NCBI GenBank assembly: GCA_946800325.1
Contig: OX326958.1
Span: 66,878,366-66,942,365, forward strand
DNA length: 64,000 bases
From: Luzula sylvatica
Taxonomy: Eukaryota > Streptophyta > Magnoliopsida > Poales > Juncaceae
Direction of reading: 5' to 3'
In this document: positions 11,963 to 26,454 of the stretch, piece by piece
Numbering within the stretch: the first letter of the stretch is position 1
Layout of the letters: every line of letters starts with the position of its first letter
Notes under the pieces: generated by a model
What the model was told of the DNA's origin: nothing
The model's input: the letters and a program-made list of their open reading frames with translations, nothing else
The model's database searches: none
Program-made: the position numbers and the translations under genes

Positions 11963-12714
11963 TAGAGGTGGCAATCGGACGGGTCGGGTCGGGTTTGGGT
12001 CATTTCGAATTCGGGTCGTTTCGGTTTGCGGGTCATCGGTCCTTCGGGTCGCGGGTCATTCGTGTTTCGAGTTGTTCGGGTTCGGATCGTTTCGGTTTTC
12101 AGGTCATTCGGTTTCGGGTTGTTTCGGTTTTCGAGTCATTCGGGTTCGGGTCACTTCGATTTTCGGGTCAATCGGTTTCGGGTCGTTTCGGTTTTCGGGT
12201 CATTCGGTTCCGGGTCGTTTCGGTTTTCGGGTCATTCGGGTCTTGGCTATTTTGATTTTCGGGTAATTTGGATTTCGCAAAATTTGATTTTGAACCTTTC
12301 GATTTTCCAAAAAATTAGTTTTTGGGTAATTCCGGATTTATTTTATTGATTTCAAGATATTTTAGCAATATTATATTGATTTTAAGAATAATAATTTAAT
12401 TTTCGGGTCATTCGGGTCGTGAATTTCGGGTCATTCGGGTCATGAATTTCGGGTCATTCGGGTTCGGGTTAGTTCGGGTTTCAGGTCGTTCGGGTTTCGG
12501 GTCAATTTCGAGTTCATGTCATTCATTTTCGGGTCGATTTCGGGTTCGGGTCATTCGGTTTCGGGTCGATTTCGGGTTCGGGTCATTCGGTTTCGGGTCG
12601 ATTTCGGATTCGGTCATTCCGTTTCGGTTTCGGTTTCGGGTTCGGGTCGGGTCGAGTTCGTGTTCGGGCGGGTCAGGTCATTTTTTCGGGTCGGGTCAGA
12701 TTTTGCCAGCTCTA
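11963..12714. mobile_element. hAT-like MITE made of TCGGGTC-type repeats
   Basis: Ends tagaggtggcaa and ttgccagctcta are inverted complements with one mismatch. The interior is a degenerate tandem array of cgggtcattcggtttcgg. Flanks cccacact (left) and cgcacagt (right) match at 6 of 8 positions, compatible with an old 8-bp TSD. The left half is also present in copy 2 (40477-40842), so it predates the duplication. Open frames across it are repeat artefacts. Confidence 0.7.
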
Positions 12715-12774
12715 CGCACAGTTCTCCAAGAAATTATTAATATATATAATTCTAAAGATATCCTTGCTTCCAGA

Positions 12775-13257
12775 TAGAGCTGGCAAAGTTGACCCGAACC
12801 CGAAAAACCGACCCGAGTAACCTGAAGCCCGACCCGACCTGACTAGACAAAATTTACGAAAATCAAACAACCCGACTCGGACCGACCCGGGACTAAATAA
12901 CCCAAACCCGAAAGTAGATGTTTTATATGTTACCCGAACTCGACCCGATCCGAAACCGAGTAACCTGAGACCCGAATATAACCCGAATTTACTAGTTGAA
13001 TCAAATCGTATAATTTGAAATTTTAGTTATTATTTTTGTCCGCAACTGAATTAATTCAAACCCGACATAATCCGAACCCGAAGAATCTGACCCGAACACA
13101 CAATTTAACCCGAAAAGAACCCGACCAAAATAAAACCCGAACACAACCCGACCCGATCCGACTTAACTTCACCCGAAAATAACCCGAACATAAAAATGAC
13201 CCGAACCCCAAAATACCCACCCGATTATGACCCGACCCACCCAATTTGCCACCTCTG
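12775..13257. mobile_element. hAT-type MITE, 483 bp, with 8-bp TSD
   Basis: Ends tagagctggcaaa and tttgccacctctg are inverted complements apart from two mismatches. It is flanked by a perfect 8-bp direct repeat, cttccaga, at 12767-12774 and 13258-13265. The interior is a repetitive cccgaacccgacccga array, the complement of the type seen in the preceding element. No coding capacity. Confidence 0.85.
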
Positions 13258-13436
13258 CTTCCAGAGAAGGACAGATCGTCATGTTAATCTGGACAATTTG
13301 ATCTTCATAAAAATGTCTAAATTAGCCGGTTCTTCATTTGAACGTGGTCCATATAAACTATCCAATGTTAAAATTACATAAACATTTATCTATTGTGGAC
13401 TAAGTTCATTCATATTTGTTGGTCTGAAATAAATAT

Positions 13437-14320
13437 GCGAAATTTTCATGCCGCCAAACCCCTCCCCATTTTTTTTGGATATTGCAATTCTTATCTTTTT
13501 GAAAATTCCAAAAATACCTCTCTACCAAATTTTTATTTTCAAATATCCCCGATAAGAATTAAAACTAATCATATGTGCTGTTAACTTTTTTAATCAAAAT
13601 ACCTTTCTATTAACATATGTGGTAATTTAAAAAATTGTTATTTTTATTCATTTTTAAAAAATCCTAAAGAATTTTTAGCATATAATAATTAAAAACAAAG
13701 TTATTATATGTTATATTTATATAATCTTAATATTTCATACATTATATATATTTGATGTTTAATTTTTTTCTTGAAAAGCTAACATAAAATAATAATAAGT
13801 TGTACAACAATATTAAAAGAACACTTTGCAAATACTAAAAAAATAAAATATCATGAAACTATTGAAAAAATACATAAAGAAGAATGAAAATAAAAAACTA
13901 GATGTTTAAACATATATTTGTCTATGAATATATTTCATGGTGTTTGTTTATTTTTGTTTATTTTATTATTATCTGGTGTTATTTTTTCGTGAATAATAAA
14001 TGAAATATTAAAATTATATAAACACAACATGTAATAATATTTTTTTAAATCACTACATGTTAAAAAATATTTATGAATTTTCTTGAAATTAATTAAGTTA
14101 ATAAAAATAAAAAAATATTTTTTTGATTACTACATATGAAAATAGAAAGGTATTTTGGCAATTTTTTTTTTAATATCATCCATGGTTAGTTTTAACTTCA
14201 TAAGGATATTTGAAAATAAAAATTTGGTAGATGAGTTCTTTTGGAATTTCCAAAAAGATAGTGATTTTCTACAATATCCAAAAAAATTGGGATTTCTTTT
14301 TTGAAAATTTTCCACACCCA
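13437..14320. mobile_element. Second MULE-type MITE of the 5280 family
   Basis: The arms contain ttttttggatattgcaattc plus ctctaccaaatttttatttt at the left and their inverted counterparts at 14200-14310. The interior resembles that of the 5280-6127 element. The outer ends have diverged and no TSD was recognised. It probably forms part of, or sits inside, the sequence that ends with the Helitron terminus at 14757. Confidence 0.6.
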
Positions 14321-14757
14321 AATTTATTTCTCTTTCTTCATTATTTTCGACGGCAAAACCTAACGAGACAAATAAGTGCGATGGTGAAAGCGATTTCAAA
14401 GGTGGAGAGAATGGCAGGCGAATTCGAGACGAGCGAAAAAGGAGAGCGATATTATGGATATAGAAAGATACTGATGGAGACGGCGAGAGCGAGTTATTAT
14501 GAATGTTTTGATTTTTGTTTCATGCATGATTTTTCATAATAACACCATCAATATCGCAAATAAAGGAATTTGAACAAAATACAAAAAAAAAATGATAACA
14601 TCATGAGAAACTATACTCAATCACAATAACTATGTATAAAACAACAAATACATCAAAAATAAAACAAAAAGTAAAAGTTAAAATGAAAAATGACATAAAA
14701 AAATGAAATCACGATAAACTCGAAAACTCCGCGCAATTGCGCGGGAAAAAAAACTAG
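14321..14757 (+). mobile_element. Helitron 3' end
   Basis: Ends with the palindrome ccgcgcaattgcgcgg (about 14729-14744), a short spacer and CTAG at 14754-14757, followed by T. This is the canonical Helitron 3' terminus. The phrase aactcgaaaactccgcgc before the hairpin matches the related ends at 36594 and 39701. The 5' (TC) end could not be found, so the start given is only the edge of the preceding MITE. A short frame here (MVKAISKVERMAGEFETSE) is unrecognised and could be captured sequence. Confidence 0.65.
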
Positions 14758-15260
14758 TTAATATTAAGTTTGTATAAATATTCAAGACGTTATACACTCA
14801 ATTAATTATTTGAGTTATGGCACATTAATTAGTTCGATTTCATCTTGTGTTAAATCATCTTGTGTTAAATCATCGGAATTTCTATACTAAAATGAAAAAT
14901 AAATTCTTTTTTTTGAGAAAAATAAATTGTGTTATTTTTTAAAATTTAGTCTCGAGAGAATGTATAGATTAATTGATGAATAATGAATGAATTTGACATG
15001 TTAGCTTTATGCAAAAATATGATGGGTAGATGAAAGACACACCAATGTTGACATGCACATCTAAGATCATGATGAGATTAAACTAAAAAAATAGAGGCAA
15101 GAATTAAAAAAGAAGAAGCAATTACTACTTGAATGGCTGACCTCATTGGTAAAAAATAAAACGTGGTAGCATATTTTTTTTCTTATTTAAGCAAGTATAA
15201 CCAATACTGGATTGAGAGAACAAAGAGGCATGGGATCCATTAATTCTTCTTACTTTCAGG
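14758..15260. other. Gene-free AT-rich spacer
   Basis: No gene, RNA or recognisable element seen. Confidence 0.5.
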
Positions 15261-15261
15261 T

Positions 15262-16793
15262 GGTGTTTGGATGGAAGATAAGGTGGGGATAACCTACTTT
15301 ATTAGCTCTATCCTTGCCAAACACATGATTAATTACAAGGGATAAAAGAGGATAAGTATAAAAAGAGAGGATTAAGCTATCACCACAAAAAGTGGTGATA
15401 AGACTATACTTGATCTATCCCTCAAATCTTTTACCAAACTACCCTCACACATATGATTATTATAATAATATTATTATTATATATAATATAATACAAAATA
15501 ATATAGTATAATAAAATAAAATAATATAATATATTTATATTATAATATAATATATTTATAATACATTATAATATAATAATACAAAACAATATGATATGAT
15601 TATAATAATAATATGATTATATATAATATAATACAAAATAATATAGTATAATAAAATAAAATAATATAATATATTTATAATACATTATAATATAATATAA
15701 TATAATAATACAAAACAATATGATATGATATGATATGATATAATATAATATAATACAATACAATATAATTTAATACACTATATTATATTATAATACAATA
15801 CAATATAATATAATACACTATATTATATTATAATATAATATAATATAATATAATATAATATAATATAATATAATATAATACAATATAATATAATACATTA
15901 TAATATAATATAATACAATACAATATAATATAATATAATACACTATATTATATTATAATATAATATAATATAATACAAAACAATATGATATGATATAATA
16001 TAATATAATATAATATATTACATTATAATATAATATATTATAATATAATATAATATATTATGTTACATTATAATATAATATAATACATTATATTATATTA
16101 TAATATAATACATTATAATATAATATAAAATAATATAATACAATTATAATATAATGCATTATAATATAATATAATATAATATAATACATTATAATATAGT
16201 ATAATATAGTACATTATATTATATTATAATATAATAATATATAATATAATATATCATAATATAATACATTATAATATAATATAATATAATATAATACAAT
16301 TATAATTTTATATAATTTAATATTATGCAATATTATATAATATAATGTAATATAATATAACCTAATAAAATTATAATATAATATAATATAATATATTTAA
16401 TATAATCAATATGAAATATAATGTAACATAATTAAGTATAATATAATATAATATAATGTAACATAATGTAACATAAAATAATACAAAATAATATAATATA
16501 ATATAATATACTTTAATATAATATAATATAATATAATATAATATGATGTAATCTAATATAATCTAATATTAATTTATGTTTTAAGGGAATATTTATCTTT
16601 TTAACATATTAATTTGAAATTTATAAGAAAAGGGTATTTTGGTCATTTCAAAATATTCTATTTTAAAATCAATACTATCCCAAAATTTATCCACACAATC
16701 TTACCAAACACCATTTCAAAATTTAGGTATAAATAGAGATAACTCATTATCCCTCAAATAATTTATACCCACCCTATCCTCCATCCAAACGAA
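15262..16793. mobile_element. MITE with GTTTGGATGG ends and a TATAA-repeat core
   Basis: The left end, about 15263, reads gtgtttggatggaagataag, and the right end is the inverted complement of cgtttggatggaggataggg (16768-16793). The terminal repeats thus share GTTTGGATGGARGATARGGTG. The terminus type resembles plant PIF/Harbinger- or hAT-like MITEs. No TSD was settled. From about 15450 to 16570 the core is almost purely permuted ATATAATATA with occasional tacatt/tacaat variants. No coding capacity. Confidence 0.6.
15450..16570. repeat. Long (TATAA)n-type low-complexity tract
   Basis: About 1.1 kb of nearly uninterrupted ataatataat reiteration with few G or C residues, forming the core of the MITE at 15262-16793. 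Confidence 0.9.
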
Positions 16794-18402
16794 GCATCAA
16801 CGTATAAAAAGTAAATCCTAAAAATATAAAGATTGAGAGATATTTTAAATTATTATTATCTTTTGAAAGAAAATAGGGTGGTGCTAGAACCACCCCCTAA
16901 GCCACTTTCAAAATCACTCCTAGAATCTTTGACATGTGGGACCTGCATCACTTTATACAAAAATCATACATGTGAGATCCACATGTCATTTACCCATGAG
17001 TGAAGAGGGGAGTGGGGTGAGGAGTGATCTTATCATTATCAGTGTTTTAAATATTACTGATATGAACCGGTACGTCGATTTCATATTTTTAATCAGTGTT
17101 CTTCAGTTACGATATGTCCCGTATCGGTTGAGTAAATCGATCGACCGATACACGGACCGATATGGACCGATATTTGGACCGATTTGAACCGATTTTGATA
17201 TAAAACATAATTTATTTTGAATATTATTTTGGACTGGCACATCTTTTAACAATATTTTTATTAATATTTTTGACCCAATTATTTTCACCTCTTTCTTTCT
17301 TTATCTAATATTTTTGGTCGTAAATGAAATCGATTTTGATCCAGACGAGGTTAGATTTTCATTGGGGACACCCGCATCTACACCGATGGTTAATGAACAC
17401 AATTTCGTGGTTTAGTTTATTTTATTATTTGTAAATTTTATGTTATAATTTTAAATGTATCTTTAGTTTAACTTGAAATTTATGTGTATTGTTGAATTTT
17501 GAATATTAATCATGTAAAATTTAAATTAGTGTAAGAAACTCAATATAAATTAATGTTATAATAATGAATTTAATATATTAATATTAAAAAGTACAGCACC
17601 GCTATACCACTGATATTTTCCGCTATGAATCCGATATGTCGATCATATATCTTATCGGTGACTGATCGATCTGTAAACGATATGCGATATCTGTAACATT
17701 AATCATTACTCAAGAAAATAGAAAGTACAAAGAAGGAAGTTTCTTTATTACTCTAAAAATATAAAAATTGTTCAAAAATAATTATAGGCAGTATAAAAAA
17801 GGTTAATAGATGAAAATAAGAGCTAGCAATAAGTTAATGAATATAAATAAACAATTTAAATTATTGATCATTAATTACTTAATTAGACCTGTCAACCATT
17901 AGAATGACCAAACAGAATAACAGTGGCTCCAAAATTCTCTTTATTTCAAATAACCTATAAGTTCATCTATTCCCATTGTACCCGTAAAAAGTAAAATAAA
18001 ATGATTTTAGTTTATCAAATTCAATTTTTTTTTTGCTTAGGTTAAGAATTAATATAAATCATTTATTGTTGAAAATTCAAAGTAATAATAAAAAAATGAG
18101 TACACGTTCTGAGTTAGATGTACCATAGCCAGTATAAGATGGAGAGAACAATGATTGTATCAAAGATCTCACTCGTTATATTCCAAAGAAATGATAAAGA
18201 TTCCAAGTAACTTGAGAAATTCATTTATTTTATAAAAAAAAAAATGTAATGGATGGAACCATAGTGGTACTATTAGGGTCTTAATTGTGCAATTGACTCT
18301 TAACTGAATAATCACTTCTTTAGAAATGCTTAATTGAAACAATAATCGTGCAATCAAAATATATTTTTTAAAAAAGATGAAATTATGCAATAGAATATTA
18401 AA
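16794..18402. other. Gene-free spacer, with a possible MITE at 17038-17697
   Basis: No gene seen. A segment rich in gaccgatatggaccgatatt, about 17040-17697, is bordered by atcatta on both sides and has weakly inverted ends (gtgttttaaatattactgat against its diverged complement), so it may be an old MITE. The remainder is AT-rich. Confidence 0.35.
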
Positions 18403-18429
18403 AAAATTACCAAAATCCAATTTAGATGG

Positions 18430-18519
18430 TGAATTCACCTTCATCATGGAAACCGAGAATGGATTCCATGGCTTTGAAGAAATGATCCGTATCAAGTTGG
18501 AACATCCACTGAATTTCTG
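18430..18519 (-). pseudogene. Possible terminal exon of an unrecognised gene (minus)
   Basis: On the minus strand a polypyrimidine/AG acceptor (aatgcag) precedes a frame reading IQWMFQLDTDHFFKAMESI.. and ending EGEFTI at a TAA stop. A diverged part of the same frame survives at 41319-41405 in copy 2, where the segment is cut by an insertion. It may be the last exon of the minus-strand gene whose other remains lie at 18937-22049, but I do not recognise it. Confidence 0.35.
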
Positions 18520-19036
18520 CATTAAAAAAAATTAATTAAATTAAATAAAAAAACTTGAGAAAAATGAATAAATTAAATACTGGTCATTGGGGATCTCGGC
18601 TCCTTGAAAACTCGAGACATTCCGAACAAATTCTTGCGTACTCGAGACAATATCACCAACATTAAATTAATTTTTATTTTCCTTTTTGGACTCATACTCT
18701 TCCATCTCCTTTCTCTCTCAAAAGCCATGAATCGTTAAGCTCGTCCTCTCCACCATTAAGCCATGAATCCTTACTTCTTTAGAAATGCCTAAGGAAAAGA
18801 AAACAATAATTGAGCAAACGGGGATTAATAAAGTCTTGATTGCGCTAAATTATGAAGATATAATTAATAAAGTAAAATTTTTTTGTGAAATTACTCTGTT
18901 GCTAGGATTAATAATATACAATGTGGTGTACTGATTAACTTAACTGCGAGGCAACACCTGAATTAAAAGAAAAAAGAAAAAAGAAAAAAGAAAGAACAAA
19001 ATATTAGTATTTAATAGTGAAAAATAATATAATTTC

Positions 19037-21903
19037 TTTTTTTTGAATGGATGGCAAATTGCCAACCTTAATGCTTGTATTAAAAGAAAGATGAATTTAC
19101 AAGGTTAGAATTTGAAAAATCCTATATTTCGAGCCCTCAATTATGCCCTATCTAATCCAAGCTGACATGTCCTCTATTATATTAATAACTCTAGTAGTCG
19201 GGGTTCTTTTTTTGTTTTGGAAGATGCGTAAATTGCGTTCTTTCCAAATATTCCAATTAGCCGCCATCCATAAAGTGTCTACCCGTTCCCGTTGACCCCG
19301 ATCTAAGGAAGCTCTCATCAAGTTCCAAGTTTGTAATATTGGAGAGGTTGAAGAGAGACGCGGTAGGTTGATTATTTGTTCAAGTTGCCTCCAAATTGCT
19401 TGAGTGTATGAACAACTCACTAAGAGGTGCTCTCTTGTTTCGAAGTGCCGATTACAAAGGACACATTGTGGTTCGTGTGGCCAGCCCTTGCGTGCAAGAA
19501 GGTCGGCCGTATTGACCCTACGGTGTAGGACAAGCCATATGAAGAAGCGGACTTTTAAAGGAGCTTTTGTTTTCCACACTTGACTTTGCCACGGGTTTCG
19601 CACTCCCGGATCGATGAGAAAGTTATAGGCGGATTTTGTGGAAAAAAGGTGATTAGCCTCCCATTTCCAAATGGTTTCATTGTTATGTTCCGATGTCTCC
19701 GTTGATATCACATATAACGGTAGAAGTGAACGAAGTGATTTCATGAATGGTGATAGACTTCGGGTATTAATATTTGAGAGATCATTTGCCTTGGTTAACC
19801 CATACATGAGTCGCATGTATTTGGACCAAAGCCCTTGTGGATCACTGTCAAGCTTCCAAAGAAATTTTAAGAGGAGGGCGGTGTTCATGCATGATGTGTC
19901 TTTAAGGCCAAGCTCCCCATTTTTCTTCGGAAGGCAAATAGTTCGCCAATTCATAGCACATTTACCCGGATGGTGTTTGTCCGAACCGGACCATAAAAAA
20001 TTTCTAATTATTTTATCCATTTCCTTGAGAACCCAACGAGGGAGTTTGCACACTTGCATTATGTAAGTCGGATAGGCATTTAGAGTAGCTTTAATTAGAG
20101 TTAGGCGTCCCCCAAAAGAAAGTAGTTTCCCTTTCCAAGTGGCCACTTGGTTTTGCATCTTAGTGATGAGCGAGAGAAAATGTTGTTTTCTAGGATTTAT
20201 GCGAGTAAGGGGTATTCCTAGATAGGTGAAAGGTAGATCTTTCTTATCGCATCCTAAAATTTGCTTAATTGTATTGTCCAAATCGGATGGTATTCTAATC
20301 GTTGTGAAGCTACTCTTCTCCCAATTGATTTCTAGTCCGGTGATCTCCGTAAATAAGCAAATGATTTGGTTAGCGATTTGGAGATTCGTTGGAGACGCTT
20401 CAAGAAAGATAAGCGTATCATCGGCAAATTGGAGAACGGGGACACTAAAAGGAGTCGTTCGCGTGAAAAGGTGATTTGCTTTGCGAAATAGATCTTGGAG
20501 GATGTCTACGGCGAGATTAAAAAGCATGGGTGATAGTGGATCCCCTTGCCGGAGGCCCCTCTTATGGGGGAAGGACGGAGAGATTGTCCCGTTTATTTTT
20601 AGGGATGATGAGGAGGATTGAAGTAGCGTTTGTATCCATTTATTCCATAAAGGTGGGAAGTTTCGTGCTTGTAGTAACTTTTCGATAAATACCCATGATA
20701 CATTATCGAAAGCTTTTTTGAAGTCAATTTTAAGCGATATTGTCGGGATCCCATTGTTATGGTAATAAGAGATAAGTTCACGAGAGATCGCAAAGGAGTC
20801 AATTATTGACCTTTTTCTAATGAAAGCCGTTTGGTTTTCGCTTATCATTGTTGGCAAAAAGGGTTGGAGCCTATTCGCCAAAATTTTGGAGATTATTTTG
20901 ATGGGAGAAGAGATTACACTTATAGGTCGATATTCATTTGGTGAGAGTGCCCCTTGTACTTTAGGGATTAGGGTGATTAGAGCTAGGTTGAGTTTTGCTA
21001 AATCAAGTCTATTGTGATAGAATGCCAATAACATGGTCATAATATCCGTGCGCATTAGCGGCCATAGTTCTTGTAAATATTCATTCCGTAAGCCATCGGG
21101 TCCCGAAGCTTTTCCTTTTTGAAGATCATCGATTATTTGTTTTGTCTCATGTTCCGAGAATGGCATCGTTAGTGATTGAAAATTGTCATGGGGGTCCATA
21201 AGAGTAAGTACATTAGTGGGGTCCCAATTACTCGGCCGAAGGTGTTCCAAACCCAAGTTGTTACGGTAGTAATTGTGGAAAGCCAATGAAATGTCTTTGG
21301 TGTCCGTTAGAGTGGACCCCTCTATTACTAGAGATGAGATTGTGGTCCGATTTCTTTTTGACGAAGCAAGAGCATGGAAATATTTCGTGTTTTTATCGCC
21401 TAATCTAAGCCAATTAGCGGAGGACCGTTGTTGCCACTTGCTTTCTTCTTCAAGGGTTAATTCATATTCCTTTTTTTTAACGGAAATTCGTAAGACAATT
21501 TCCTCATTTGAGAGAGTACGGGTTTTCTCAAAGTGATCAAGGAGTTGTAGGGTGTCTTGGAGGTTTTGTCGTATTAGGTTGTCCTTTAGTTTCTTTTCTC
21601 TTGCCCATTTGGCGGTTTGAGCCCATAGTTTGTTTAGTTTATAAATGAAGTTTGTGGCCGGATTTGCGTGGAGCATAGTTGGACTCCAAGAGTTTTCTAT
21701 GATTTGTCTTCCCTCTTGATTTTTTAGCCAAAAACGTTCAAAATTTCTTTGCCTTGTTTCCGTATTATTTTGCGGTTTGGCTATTGTGAGTCTAAGTGGT
21801 ATATGATCGGAAGTAATTGTAGATAGGTCTTCTAGGTTGGTGATGAGGTTAGAAAGTAGGAATTGATTTGAGATTAGGATGCGATCTAGTTTGGAGAATG
21901 TGG
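19037..21903 (-). mobile_element. LINE retrotransposon, 5'-truncated, 2.87 kb
   Basis: A non-LTR element inserted on the minus strand, flanked by an 18-bp direct repeat (gaaaaataatataatttc) at 19019-19036 and 21904-21921. The other block has a single copy of this sequence (about 43920), so the empty site is directly visible. The element's 3' side begins with a short poly(A) (T8 on the plus strand at 19037). The 5' side is truncated inside the endonuclease domain. It sits in a 106-bp intron of the penta-EF-hand remnant. Confidence 0.95.
19148..21901 (-). CDS. LINE ORF2: endonuclease end, reverse transcriptase, zinc-binding domain
   Basis: The open frame runs uninterrupted from the truncation point (21901) to the stop at 19148, about 917 codons; an internal ATG at 21676 gives 842 aa. 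Before that ATG lie SKLDRILIS and SDHIPL, the conserved end of an APE-type endonuclease. Counting from the ATG, the RT domain covers roughly residues 235-500, with ALITLIPK near 232, the YRPIS box near 249, KIDFKKAFD near 316, GLRQGDPLSP near 373 and the catalytic FADD near 417. The C-terminal part has the plant LINE zinc-binding region (APLKVRFFIWL, CVLCNRHFETREHLLVSC). The product would carry out target-primed reverse transcription, but this copy lacks most of its endonuclease and ORF1. The unbroken frame suggests a young insertion. Confidence 0.95.
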   Translation of the reverse strand, partial: TFSKLDRILISNQFLLSNLITNLEDLSTITSDHIPLRLTIAKPQNNTETRQRNFERFWLKNQEGRQIIENSWSPTMLHANPATNFIYKLNKLWAQTAKWAREKKLKDNLIRQNLQDTLQLLDHFEKTRTLSNEEIVLRISVKKKEYELTLEEESKWQQRSSANWLRLGDKNTKYFHALASSKRNRTTISSLVIEGSTLTDTKDISLAFHNYYRNNLGLEHLRPSNWDPTNVLTLMDPHDNFQSLTMPFSEHETKQIIDDLQKGKASGPDGLRNEYLQELWPLMRTDIMTMLLAFYHNRLDLAKLNLALITLIPKVQGALSPNEYRPISVISSPIKIISKILANRLQPFLPTMISENQTAFIRKRSIIDSFAISRELISYYHNNGIPTISLKIDFKKAFDNVSWVFIEKLLQARNFPPLWNKWIQTLLQSSSSSLKINGTISPSFPHKRGLRQGDPLSPMLFNLAVDILQDLFRKANHLFTRTTPFSVPVLQFADDTLIFLEASPTNLQIANQIICLFTEITGLEINWEKSSFTTIRIPSDLDNTIKQILGCDKKDLPFTYLGIPLTRINPRKQHFLSLITKMQNQVATWKGKLLSFGGRLTLIKATLNAYPTYIMQVCKLPRWVLKEMDKIIRNFLWSGSDKHHPGKCAMNWRTICLPKKNGELGLKDTSCMNTALLLKFLWKLDSDPQGLWSKYMRLMYGLTKANDLSNINTRSLSPFMKSLRSLLPLYVISTETSEHNNETIWKWEANHLFSTKSAYNFLIDPGVRNPWQSQVWKTKAPLKVRFFIWLVLHRRVNTADLLARKGWPHEPQCVLCNRHFETREHLLVSCSYTQAIWRQLEQIINLPRLSSTSPILQTWNLMRASLDRGQRERVDTLWMAANWNIWKERNLRIFQNKKRTPTTRVINIIEDMSAWIR

Positions 21904-22319
21904 GAAAAATAATATAATTTCAATGTGGGTAAATTTCTAAAAACATACTCAATGAAATTGTCATATTCGATGGCTCTATTTTTGCCTCCAGAATTATCGA
22001 ATTTGGAAACGAGTAACTTTTCATATTGGAGGCTCCATTTTTGTCGTAACTTGTAAAAACATACATATCAGCGGCTTGTCGTAGCTTGTTGTAGCCTGAA
22101 TTATGCCGTCGGCGAACCATACCAATTAAAAAGTCCGGCCACGGTTTGACAAACGCCAAATCAGTGAAAGGTTTGCTCTGAATTTCATGCAGGAGAAATG
22201 GCGTCTCTCTCCCTATAATCTGGTTTTGGTTCTGGTCTGTGTGTGCCCCTATCGTTCGATCCGGTGGCCAACTTGATCATGTTTCCCAGTACCGTAAGAA
22301 GGTATGGTACATGTCTCTT

Positions 22320-22669
22320 TCTCCATTAAAAAGTAAGAAAAAGAAATGTGAATAAATCTCTAATCTTTTGTCTGTTGAAAAGTGAAAGAAAAATATAAGT
22401 GTGAATAAATGAGTGGCTCGGATTGTTTCACTTTTATCAAACGGTTAGTAAGAAATATACGTGTCTAACCCTGAATGCTTGGTATTGGAAAATTAATAAG
22501 AGGGTAAATTAGAGCGAGACAATAGTTCCCTTCACCGAATATGCACCACTCACTCACTCAGTCACTGACTCACTCACTCGCACTATAAATACATAAGAAC
22601 AATGTATTTCTGATCTATCCACCAAAACCCTCAGGCCTCAACATAAGTCAATACCCTCAGACCGGTGGA
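22320..22669 (+). promoter_or_regulatory. PCR gene promoter and leader (copy 1)
   Basis: A TATA box (TATAAAT, 22584-22590) lies 86 bp before the ATG, giving a leader of roughly 50 nt. Just upstream is a CACT/CACTCACTG run (about 22548-22580). The same arrangement and spacing occur in copy 2 (TATA at 44606). Confidence 0.7.
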
Positions 22670-26003
<3,334 letters not shown>

Positions 26004-26398
26004 AGCAAGTTTTGATCGTAACATTAAAAAATGTGATACAAAAATTCAGGTTTAGTATAATAAAATAAAACCCTGGAAAAGAAGCTTGCGCTATGAAATT
26101 ATCCAATAATTACTAATTAGTGTTATTTATGACGATTTGTGTGGGTACGTTCTACGCATCTACTGTGGAGTGATTTGTGCGAATTATTAATAAATTTGTG
26201 ATTTGTATTATACAACTATTATCTTAAGTTCACATTACTAATAAATTTGCGATTTGTGTTATACAACTATTATCTTGAGTTGACATTTAGCAAAGGTTCA
26301 ACAAAATATTTAGGTCTAAAAATAAATTTTATTTTATTATGTGTGTAAAGTAAAGGAGAATCGGTCCATAACAAGTCATCATTTTAGCAAATATCAAA

Positions 26399-26454
<56 letters not shown>

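Larger units (their letters stand above)
18937..22049 (-). pseudogene. Penta-EF-hand calcium-binding gene remnant (copy 1)
   Basis: An exon at about 22049-21949 encodes YEKLLVSKFDNSGG and AIEYDNFIE, which matches from memory the third EF-hand of plant penta-EF-hand proteins (PDCD6-like, CML48-50 type). It ends at a donor (ttga|gtatgt). The next exon, from 18957 downward after an acceptor (attcag), gives CCLAVK, matching the family's CCLTVK that follows FIE. The phase joins exactly. The intron between them is 106 bp in copy 2 but holds a 2.9 kb LINE here. The rest of the gene (N-terminal EF-hands and the GLTEKF-type C terminus) was not found, so this is a fragment or pseudogene. A frame upstream (LAFVKPWPDFLIGMVRRRH) is unrecognised. 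Confidence 0.5.

Noticed and set aside
11842..12777. Several overlapping G/F/R/S-rich open frames
   Set aside because: They are translations of the cgggtcattcggtttcgg array inside the hAT MITE, open in several frames at once.
17038..17697. Confident MITE call for the gaccgatat-rich segment
   Set aside because: The terminal inverted repeats are too weak and the flanking atcatta repeat too short and AT-rich for more than a low-confidence note.
20226..21536. Plus-strand open frames opposite the LINE
   Set aside because: Shadows of the long reverse-transcriptase frame on the minus strand.
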